Assembly (NCBI RefSeq): GCF_964275005.1 | Contig: NC_092693.1 | Location: 23,587,122 to 23,651,121 of the forward strand | Source of the DNA: Diadema setosum | Lineage: Eukaryota > Echinodermata > Echinoidea > Diadematoida > Diadematidae | Length of the DNA stretch: 64,000 bases | Reading direction: 5' to 3' | In this document: in pieces, positions 23,201 to 35,200 of the stretch | Layout: each line of letters begins with the position of its first letter | How positions within the stretch are numbered: position 1 is the stretch's first letter | Notes under the pieces: model-generated | What the model saw: only the letters and a program-made list of their open reading frames with translations | The model's database searches: none | Told to the model about the DNA's origin: nothing | Translations under genes and position numbers: made by a program

Positions 23201-26200
23201 GGGGAGCGAGGAGAAATGTTCACAAGACATGACCAAATCTCCTGTCCAAGAGAGGCTGTCCAAACATCCTGATACTTATTTCTTCGTGGCTGCTCTGGCC
23301 ACTCTTTCACTCTCGTGGACCTTCTTCAATGTCAACTTGGTAAGTATCAATAAACCTGTGATGTTTCATTCCATTTGCCACACTGTCTGTGTATATATAT
23401 GAAATGTGTGTAACTAGGGCTCGACACCAACTTTTTGTCGCAAAGATTTTTTGAATCTGAAATTTTGGCATCCCAAAACAAATGCAGCTGCCAGAAATAA
23501 AAGAAAACATAAAAATCCATTTTGAATCTTAGTTGTCTGATCGGGCCACCAAAAGATAGCCTTTTTTTAAAAGTTTGGTGGCCCAACATTGATATTTGTG
23601 GCCGTTGGCTACTGCTAAATACCGAGCTCTGGTGTAACAATTTCTGTTGTCCAATAGTGTAATGATATATAGCATGCATTATATGTGGTTAAAAAACAAA
23701 AATATGTTGAAGTATATGGATGATATCATGAAATCAGATGCTGAGATCTGATACATGTCATGCGTCTGTGTGGAGTATTACCGCAGCACATTGTTGAAAG
23801 AGGACGGTAGATGAAAGGAAATTGGATACCGGGTAGAATAAAAGCCCTTTGATATATTTACATACAAACACTCCAAAATGGAATTTGACCTTAAGGAGCC
23901 AATTGTCAAAAAGGGAACACAAAAAAACACTTCAGAAAATTTTAGATAAAGACCCTTGGAAAGCACATTGTTATGATAATGATATAGTTATCACTCACAG
24001 TGGTATCCCCCCCCCCCCTGCCATTGTCTTATCCTTCCCATACTTATCAAAATGACTGATAAATTTTCAGTGCATCTTTTGTCTCCCCAGACTGCTATGT
24101 CATGATGTATGATACAGATTAGTGTTCAAATGATTTCATATTTTCCATTCCTCATGTTTCATGACACGCTACAACAAAGGGATCCAAAAGTCAGGGCAGG
24201 ACAATTTCTGAAATGACATGACATTATTCCCTTACTCTTCCACTTTAAATATAACATATAACACAACTCATAAAAGTACTCCGCTGCGGAGATATCAATG
24301 ATTTTGTTAGCGCATGTCTAGTGGTTTAGGAAATGAGCGTTTTGAGAAAACTGCTTTCAAAGTTTTCTTTCCGACGCTATCATGATCAAGGAGAGGCAAG
24401 ACAGTTTTCACTGCTTGACAATAGAAGGTATGCTCCTAACAACCTCCACAATGTTCATTCAAGCTTAGCCCCAGCAGTCTACTCACGACCAATCAGTAAC
24501 CAGGATGCCACGCACTGAACAATAAGATCACTCCGTCGTTGCTAGGGGTGGAGTCTAGCTGTGACGCTAAATCCAAATTTTTGGACATGTTCTGTTCCGT
24601 TTAAAGTCAGAAAATCATGGCCCAGAAAAATTTTATGTCCGTGTCCACGTCCGCCGCTGAGATTTTCTTGTGAGCGCTCTACTGGCTGCAGTTCTTCTTC
24701 GATCATCTTCAAATTTGGCATGAAGGTGTATTATGGTAAACCAAAGACGCCTATTGTTTTTGGTGATGGCGCCTTCGCTTGTTTTGTCTTTATACATGAA
24801 AAGGTAAATTTAACAGGGTCTGCTTGTGTGTGCGACGCTGGCCTTGTTTCTTGACCAATTTTTTTTTTCAAATTTGGTATGTAAATGTATCATAATCAAA
24901 TCTATACACCTATACCTATTGATAATGCTGCCCTCACTGTTCCACCTTTTACAGGGTCAAAGGTCACCCTGATCATGTCAAAATTTGCAAAAATGCTTAT
25001 TTATGCAATAACTTGATTGTTACTCAACGGATTTTACTCAGACTTGCTAAGAAGGTGTATGGGTGGTCATCCTACATGAAGGACACAACAGTTTGTGGTG
25101 ACGGCGCCCTCAGTGTTCCGACTTGGAGGCCATGTCACATTTCTTGTATACATGCTCTATAAGCCACATTTCTTGTCGGATTTTATTCAAACTTGCTATG
25201 GAGGTTTGTGGGGGGTTATTCTAGGTGACAAAAGTTTCCATTGACAGCGCCCTTATTGTTTCAACTTTTAAAGGTAGGGAATCCCATTTGCATGCCTCAA
25301 ATGAAGAGTTGTATAAATACAGTGGTATGTTGAAGAGGGTATCATTTTAGAAACTCTCATAAAGTATTGAAAGTGGAAGGTAACATTTAGTACATTTTTA
25401 TTGACCGTTAGATTTTGAAGTGAATTTTTTTCGGGGCTCACCGTAAATTCCAGTACATTACTAGGCTACCTTTGCAGACCCATGCACTGCATGTGTGTCC
25501 ATCATGTATATTTTGTGAAGAAAGTTCATCAAAACTTACAAACATTTCTATATACATTCTTGCCACACACTCTATATGTTATTACAGCAGCTCTTATACT
25601 TTTAGATTTGTGTTTATAGATAAAAAATACAGAAGACTGCAACAAAAAGGCTTAAGTGTGGCCGACACACAGAACTACTGAGTAGTTGAGTTTTGTGCAT
25701 TATTCAAATTGTAGATAACTGTTGACTTCAAAATTTCTCAGCAGTGGCCTAAACAAGTCCCCTGAGGTTCATATTTAATGTTTTGCTGCATTTTGGGAGG
25801 TCTGTAAAAGGTATCCCCTACCTTTAAGGATGCCATGTCATACAATGTATTTCTTGTATGTGCTATACTACATGTAACCTCATTTCTCGTGGGATTTTAT
25901 TCAGACTTGCTAAGGATCAGTGAACGGATGGTCATTCTGCATGTACATGTACAGTAGGACACAACAGTTTGTGGTGGTGGTGCCCTCAGTGCTCCAACTT
26001 GGGTGCCAGTCACGTTTCTTGTGCATGCTCTATCAGTCACATTTCTTGTTGGATTTTATTCGAACTTGCTTATGGAGCTTTATGTGGAGTATTCTAGGTA
26101 ACAAAAGTTTTCATTGCCAGCGCTCTCATTGTTCATACTTTTATAGGATGACATGTCATATTCCTTGTATGTGCTGTTTACCAGCCTCATTTCTCATCGG

Positions 26201-29200
26201 ATTTTATTGTATCCTGCGACAGTTGCCATATTATACAACATTCTGGCCCAAAAAATAATTCAAATGGGGTATGGGAGACAGGTTCGGGGGATACATGTGC
26301 TCGAATGGGTCTCTTGTGCGAGTGCTTTAGTTGCCTAACCTGTTGCACACTCTGTGGCATCACATCTTCAAAACTTGATATTGTCTAAACTGTTTACCCA
26401 GTTGCCAGTTGTAGTATTATTTCTGCAGACCTTGGATTCTTAGTAAATACAGGTAAAGTGGGACAAACAAAACAAGATACCAAAGCTTGGACTTCTACTA
26501 TTGTGTCCAAATGCCTAATCTGTTGTGCATTCCACAGCATCTAATCTTCAAATCTTGATATGGTCTAAACTGTTTACTGGTTGCCAATTGTACTATTTCC
26601 ATGGTTGGACTCTTAAGAAAATAAAGTAGGACAAATAAAACAAAATATCAAAGCTTAGAATTTTAGAATTTGAAATTACCTATATCAGAACCCCATGGCT
26701 TAAAAATTGTGGTAATTTCAAAATTGATGGCAGTTACAGTTAATGAGAACCATGCATGATTTCTTGCCTTGGATTGGCTACAGAATAGTGTTGCTGTGGT
26801 AGTTATCACAGATTGCAGAGTTACCATTAATTTTAAATCTACCATAGTTCATGCAACGGGGCCAAGAAGTTTGATGCTTTGTGACATTACTGGGTTTCAG
26901 GGTGACAGGTTTCAGGGTCGCTATTTACTGCCTGAAAAGAATATGACCATTTTTCTCACAAGATACTGCCTTGTTGTTATACAAAGGTTTAAATCAGCCG
27001 CACCTGGATTACTGCTCCATTATTTGGATGAACGCAGGAAAGACTTTGTTAACAAAAATAAATGTACTACAGAAAAGAGCCCTTCATGCTGTCTTTCTGG
27101 TAGACAATCATTTCAGCAGTAAATCCATTTACAACCTCACTGGAGTTGAACCAGTTGAAATTCGCTGGAAGAAAGAAGCTGCCCTATTTATTTTTAAGCT
27201 CCTGCATAACAATTGTAACATGTTGCCGTCGTTTCTATGCGATAGAATAACAGCGAAACTGAATGCACATTATTCAAGAAATTCACAAAAAAAAACTGAA
27301 AAAACCTAGAACAAATTTTTTTAAACTTGGATGTATTTATACTGGCATAAGTAATATAAGTAATATTAGATTTTAAACAGTCTGACTTCCTTTAAAAATG
27401 CTCTTGATCCAGTCGTAAAGGTTCATACATGTACTCAGAGTTCACATTGAAGTGTTTGTTTAACCTGAATGAAGATAAACACCTCAGATGATTTTTTGTT
27501 ATATTGATATTGAGTATGTTAACAAGTCTTTGTTTCGTTGTGTTTTGTTCTCTCTTTTTTTGATATTCGTATCACCTCTATGTTTGATTTGATTTTGTTT
27601 CGTTCTATATCTTTGATTTGTTCTGTTTATGTCAAATACTGTGTTCACAGCCTCTCTGAAAAATAGCCTCTTGGCTGATTGAGGGCTTTTAACCCTGTGA
27701 TTAAATAAATAAACAAATAAACAGGTCCCAAATGATTGTAATCCCAAATACTGTAAAAGCGGACATTTTTGTGAGAGTAATTTTTCATGCTTTGTGACAT
27801 AAAATGAATTTTACATGTGTTTAATTCTGTGGATACGAAGAGACAAGATATTATAGTTACATATCACAAGCAAAAATATTACTGCCTTTTATTTTTACAC
27901 TAGTTCCATGTTGTGCAAAATGCACAAAAATTCCCACACAGTGAAAATATCTACATTTATCATATAGGGGACTCCCTTTTTAACCACGTCCTTGAGACCA
28001 GCAGTTATCTTTGAATGATATGAATATCAAAATTTTATTGTATTTACTGAATGGTTAAGTATATAAAGATATATGGATTATAATTTGGGACCTGAATGTT
28101 TACTCTGTTGTAACAAGGATGTCGTTACAATCATGTTCATTATAACTGGAGCACACTGTCCTCTTCACATGTGAGCTCGATGGCGTTATGTATAATGATA
28201 ATATTAAATAACACTTATATAGCGCTTAGTACTGACGTTTCTAAGCGCATTAATACAGAAAAAATATTACATCAAAATACAGCATTATGTGCCTATAATA
28301 TAACAAGAACGACAAAAATTAGGATTGAGTGAATAGATCAGTTTTCAGTAAAAAGATAAGTTTTCAGCTGTTTTTCCCGTTTGTGGTATTATGCATGCAC
28401 ACCCAGGTGAGTTACACGGACAGTGTGGGCATCACAGCCAACCATGGGTCCATCATCCTCACCATCCTAGCGGGAGGAGAGATGGTCGGCAAGGCACTCC
28501 TCTCCATCTTCGGAGACCACATCCCCTTTGCCAAGGTCTACGTCATCATCGTCTGCAACGTCCTCTCAGCGGCCGTGTCTGTCGGCATGATCTTTGCCAG
28601 AAACTTCACCTCCATGATATCTGTTGCAATGAGTGAGGCTCCTATAAAATACATCTACAATATTATATTATTTTTTTTACAACATCATTGTTAGTACAAG
28701 TAGGAAGCATTAGACTTATTTATGTAGATGAAATGGCATGAGTCAGGTTTGTAGTTTCATGTACGTTCCAAAGGACAGATGTAAATTTACAGATCAGAGA
28801 ACCTGCTTCAAAACTGGCCGATTCCCATTTAAAATTCTACAGTTGCCCCTTCCTGTAAATTTCAACTGTTTTTTTTTTGTGTATTGTTGTTGTTGTTCGT
28901 GTTTATTGGCGCTTTTCAATCAGTCTGATTATCTGTGCCACGTCTTCTTCATACTATAGTAGGAGTCCATAAAAGAGTCTATGAGCTCAGTTCGGTTGAT
29001 CATGTCACGCTTACTCTGTTCTAGGTTTCGGCTTACCTATCAAGTGGCAGTGTGTGAGATCAATTTCCCTCCACCGTTAATAGTGCATTATGTACAGTGC
29101 ATCTATATACAAATATATATTCTATATAACTTGGTACTCTCTTTTTCATCTACTGTGTGTGTGTGATATGTCAACTAATGAGCTCCATCATTGATTGTAT

Positions 29201-32200
29201 TAGTTTATACATTTAAGCATATTGAAAGACAATGAACAAATATCTTAAAATGTCACACCACCAGCATAGTTTCATGTCATATGGGTAGTCAATCTTTACA
29301 CATTACATTCAAGATCCACTGTCTAGTATGCATGTAGTCTAAAGTACTTGAAGGACAAGTTCACTTTCATAGACTTGTGGATTGAGTGAATGCAGCAATG
29401 TTGGTAGAATACATTGGTGAGAGTTTGAGGAAAATAGGACCATCCGTTCAAAAGTTATGAATTTTTGAAGTTTATGCTTAGTCACTACTGGATGAGAAGA
29501 CTACTACAGCTTGTGATGTCACATGTGTAGAACAAAACATCTCGACGGAAGAATTTTCATGAATTTGAATAACAAAGCAGTACCCGCTGCATGCTATAAG
29601 GATTAGAACCAACACTTGCTGTCGGGCGAAAGCTCGGTGGTCTAGTGGAGATGACGCCTGTCCGGTGATCAGGAGGTCGTAGGTTCGAATCCTGCTCGAG
29701 TATGTACGCCCATGATTTTTTATCATGGCAACTACTAAAACACTGATCAATTCAGTGCCTATTTACGTCGATGTAGGGCAATTTGTCAATCAGTTGCAAT
29801 GAAAACATCTCGACGGAAGAATTTTCATGAATTTGAATAACAAAGCAGTACCCGCTGCATGCTATAAGGATTAGAACCAACACTTGCTGTCGGGCGAAAG
29901 CTCGGTGGTCTAGTGGAGATGACGCCTGTCCGGTGATCAGGAGGTCGTAGGTTCGAATCCTGCTCGAGTATGTACGCCCATGATTTTTTATCATGGCAAC
30001 TACTAAAACACTGATCAATTCAGTGCCTATTTACGTCGATGTAGGGCAATTTGTCAATCAGTTGCAAATATAAGGGAAGTATAAAGAAAATTCAGCATAT
30101 TTTCACTTTTCTCGCATAATAAAAGAACACTTGACTTGCTTCTTTCAGAAGGCAGGGGGAATACCTTAACATACGTCAGTGACAAGTTGAAGAACTGTGC
30201 ACTTTAAAAAAAAAGAAAATTATGTGAAATTATTTTAAATCTTTATACGTATTTTCCTTATATCCTTCTACGCTTGTAACATCATACACTGTAGTAGTCT
30301 TCTCATCCAACAGTGACTACGCAGATAATTTAAAAGTTCATAACTTTTTAAAATGGATTGTCAGATTCTCCCAAAACTGATGTGTTCTACTAATATTGCT
30401 GCATTCACTCAATCCACATGTACCCACGGTATATATATGAAGGTGGACTGGTCCTTTAAAAATGTTGTTATTGCTATGTGATTTATGGCAGTGCACTTTA
30501 TGATTTTTTGCAAACCTGATGACTTAACAGGGGGTACTCAGCAACATGGACTTCTAAAATACACTGTTTCATAGAAAATTTTCAGAAGCAATATTTATGA
30601 TTCAACTTAGCTTTGCTCATGGGACAAATGTACTAAGGCTCAGAGCATTGTATTCACTACTGTGTGGTGACTGTTGTTTGGGTCACTGTGGTATACTTCT
30701 GAAAGAAAGTTCTTGATGCGTGTAAGTGTACTGGACATTGTGGTGTGAAATTCAATTTGATGGTTTTGTCTATATAGTTCCAAATAACATGGTAAGTATG
30801 AGTGCATTGTACAATTTGTGTTTCACATGTCACTTGTGTATTGCTCCTGCACATAATCACGTATCTTGTATATCAGCCATAGGTCTTCTGAGAGCTGTGT
30901 TCAACACGGTGCCGTTTGGGTTAAGCATTGAGCTGTTTGGATCCTCTCGCACTGCCGAGGCGTCTACCCTCACCATGTTCAGCTACGGCTCAGGATACAT
31001 CATCGGATCAGTCATTCCAGGTTAGGTTACTTCCGCTCTACCTCTCTATCCCTTCCCCTCCCCCTCCTACCCCTCTCTTGCTCTCCTTCCTATTCTCAAA
31101 CACACCCTCCTCCCCTCCCCTCTCTATCTCTCAATCAATTTTTCCCTCTATCTCTTCCTACCCCATCCCCCTTCTCTCGGCCTATCTCTGCCCTCTTCTT
31201 TCTTCCCCATTCTCATCTTTACCTCTCTCCTTCTCTTGCTCCCCTCCCCCCATTCTCTTCCTACCCTACCAATTCTACCCTACCCATCTCCTCTTGCTTT
31301 CCTCCTCCCCTGAACTCCTCCCCTCCCCTCTCCTCCTCTCTCTCTTCTTTTTCCCTTTATCTCTTCTTCCCTCCCCATCCTACCCTTACTCCCCTCCTCT
31401 CTGCCTAAGTCTTTCTTCTTTCTTTCCTTCTATTTCCCCTCTTTATCTCCTCCCCTTTGTTCTCTCTCTCTTCCTCCCCTCCCCATGTTACCACTTCTCT
31501 CCTCTCTCCCTACCTTTACCCTGTTTCTCTATTGCTCATTCTCCTCCCAACCCCTCCCCTCTCTCCCCCCCCCCCCTCCCCATCCTACCCTTACTACTAT
31601 CCTCTTCTCCAGGCTCAGTCAGACTAGCGAAAAGATTGAGGAGTGTAAGATCGTGAAGTCATAACAATCTCTTGTCATCCTTTCACGCTGGCAGCCAAAC
31701 TTCTCGATCTTTGGATCAAGAATTTTGAGTCATAAGAACGCTTGCGCAAGAAAGAAGAAAGAGTGCACCGTCTGATTGCCAGTGATTGAAACGTTACAAT
31801 GAACTCCTGTATAACACAGTAGCCATGTGCTTCTGTGTCACCACCCCGAAAACAGGTGGTGGACTTGTCACGTGACAAATATCGCAAAGTTTCAGTTTTT
31901 AGTAGTCACACAAAAGATCAAGAAGTTTGGTGGGGGGTGGGGGAAATATCCCTAGTTTCACAAGAAGTTTTTACGGGAAATTTTGTGGGAAGTTTGCAGT
32001 CACACTGGCAAAACTTTGGGATCTTAAAGATCACAGTCTTAAACTTCTTGATCTTTTGCAAGTGTCTTTCTCTCCTCCTCATCTCCTCCCTCCCCCACTC
32101 CTCTCCTTTCTCCTTCCCCTCTCTCTCTCTCTCTTCTTCCACTTCCTCATCTCCTCCCTTCCCCACTCCTCTCCTTTCTCCTTCCCCTCTCTCTCTCTCT

Positions 32201-35200
32201 TCTTTCACTTCCTCCTCTCCCCTCTTCTTCTCTCAATCCCCTCCTCTCTACTGCTCTACAAGGCTAATCTCGCTTTAAATCAATCACAACTCTGTATGCG
32301 GTGATCATGTGACATGCAGCTTTTCGTGAGGAAAATGATTCTCCAGTTCTGCCCTTCAACAGTTGATGGACTTCTGCTAATGTCTATAACAAAAACAGTA
32401 TTCATATCAGTGCATTCAGTAGAATTATTCTATGTGTTTCCCATCCCATCCCTTCTTCCTCTCCCCCAAACCCCCCCCCCCCCCCCCACCCCACTACAGA
32501 CATCCAAAATGCCCTCTGGCTGCACAATAATTTGCACCTTCTTTCCTTTGGTTCATAAATTTTAAAGAGAATTTGTGGGAAAGAGGAGGACGATTAAAGT
32601 CCATGTGTTCCACTGGAATAGATGAGACAATTTACCAATCAACAGTGACGTGACCCAGAAACCACACGAATGTGTCAGAAAAGTTTCTCAACAGGAAACA
32701 CTAGTGTGTGTTTGCTGTAAAGGACATAGGCCTATAAAGGCCCATGAACTTATGGTGCATGTATCAAACCAGAAAAAAACAAAAAAACAAAACAGACACA
32801 TGCTTGCAAAAAACCAAAAAAAAACCAAAAAAAAACCAACAAAACAACAAAAAAAACCCCAGCCATTTCCACTGAATGCAGTTCTGCACCTGTATAGGAA
32901 CAAAAAAGTGCAATATAGGAAGCTTACAACTTCCTTTACACTTTTGCTCTGTTGGTGATCCATTCCCCACCTGATAATCAGAAACTGCTTCAGCCGGAAC
33001 TCTGTTTATTTTTCTAAACGTGTGCAACAAAATTCACTGTGACAAGGTTGTTATCTGTGATTTTCACCACTTAATTAGAGTCAAAGACTGCTTGATCGAG
33101 ACACATTTTGACTGAAATATTTCCATCGTTCATCATTCATTTTTGAAAATGATATATAAATCCTCAGAAATAATTATTGGGATTTAATTTTATTGTCAGA
33201 AGGGTTCATTTCCAACCAACCCTGAATAGACTTTGCTGATTGCACAGTCTAAACATTTGCCATTGGGCGGTATACAAATTTAGCATGTAGTGCTGGTGCC
33301 CACATTGTAGTTATACAAATAATGCACAGATGAGAGTGCATTAGTGGAGATGCAGTGCGCTTGAGGGTATTTACAATGGTGCAACATGGACAAGGAGCAG
33401 CCTAGTGCATGTTGCATGAAATTGTGAATACTGGAGAATGTGCTGCATCACCACTAATGTCACAAACTTACACCTGAGCATTATTTAGTTTATAACATGG
33501 GTCTATGAACTATCGTTAGCATGATATCAGCTGATGAAACTTTATATTTTGATACAACTGGGCTGTGCTTCAATTGCCTGTACAGATGACCTTGTAAAAG
33601 TGATTGTTAGTGTTTGTGCTGTGCTCACCTACATTGTATGTACTCGACTGGCCACGTGATGTACAGCTAGCTACACAGAATCATTCTACACAGATGGCTT
33701 AATACCACTAGTGGCTATACACCAAGCAATCAGTAATCTGCCATAGGATAAAATGCTGCGCTGTTGTTGTTGTTTTTTTTTTTTTTTTGCTGCACAATGT
33801 ATGCATGCATGCATGTTAATAGGAAAATAAAGAGCGCTAATGTGACTCATTTCAGTGCTTCTCATTACCTCCGCCAAAAGAGGAGGTTATGTTTTCGTTA
33901 TCGTTTGTTTGTCCTTGTGCAAAATAACTCAAAAAGTTGGAAACAGATTTAGGTGACACTTGCAGGAAAGGTTGAGAATGACGCAAGAAACAGATGATTA
34001 AATTTTGGTAGTGATCCGAAAACTTTTATGGATTTTCTGAAGGATTTTCAGTATTTTGGCAGGTAGGGTCAATGAACTTCAAGCTGCACATTTTTGAGGT
34101 TTTCATACGCGCACTAAAGTGCGTGCTCTAACTGCGTGGCGCGCCACGCAGCTGAGGGTTGATGACATAATAAAAGGCTTCTATATTGGGAATTCGGGCG
34201 ATTTTTAGCATGCATACATACATATGGGTGGAAATCACTGATCTCTATGGAAGAACAAGATCATTGGAGAAAATTAGTTGCTTGGCGGAGGTCTGCGCTC
34301 TCAGAGTGCTTCTCTAGTTGACTATATTTTTGAACCCATATTTATAACCTCTTTTATTCATGCACTTAACCAGGTTAGGACCACCCCTTCAGAGCAAGCA
34401 TGCTGCCTCTTTCCCTGCATTGGTAGGGTTACAGGTACACTGTATCATGACTTGATATGTACTGTGAACTCTTAGGAGGGTTATTTCCTGAATTATATGA
34501 ATGAATGTTTGTTCATTGAAACATTTGCCCAATAACTCTGATGAAATTGCTGTGTCCTTTTTCATTGTCATTTTGTTTTCTGCAGGTCATGGTGCGAGTG
34601 TACTGTATGTACCGAACATTTCGCAAGGTTTCATCAATTTTCGCAGATTTTGCAAGCCAGGTGCTTTTTGCGAAGTTAAAGATATGTGAATATTAACTCT
34701 GATCCCATTATCAATATGAAGTGCATGTGCACTTTCTCCCTTTCAGTACTTTGCTCCACAATTGCTAATCTAACTCCTTGCAAAATTGTAGGGAAGTCCA
34801 GATTTGCGAAAAATTATACTTGCTAAATGTATGTTTTATACAGTACTCTCGGCCATGGATTGACATTAATAACTGTGCATGGTTTTGTTAATAGTGAAAT
34901 TCCCACATAATAGGTTTCATGGTGGGTGGTTTGCACGGACCAAATTTTAGCTACCACGTAGACTGGAGCCCTACTTAAAGGACAAGTTCACCTTCATATT
35001 CATAAGGATTGAGAGAATGCAGCAATATTAGTAGAACACATCAGTGAAAGTTTGAGGAAAATTGGACAATCCGTTCAAAAGTTACGAATATTCTAAGTAT
35101 CTGCGCAGTCACTGCTGGAAGAGAAGACTACTACAGTGTATGATGTCACATGCGTACAACTATATAAGGAAAATAAAAAGAGAATTTCACAAAACTTTAC

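Noticed and set aside
30928..31656. 242-codon Ser/Pro/Leu-rich frame
   Set aside because: Translation of the polypyrimidine tract.
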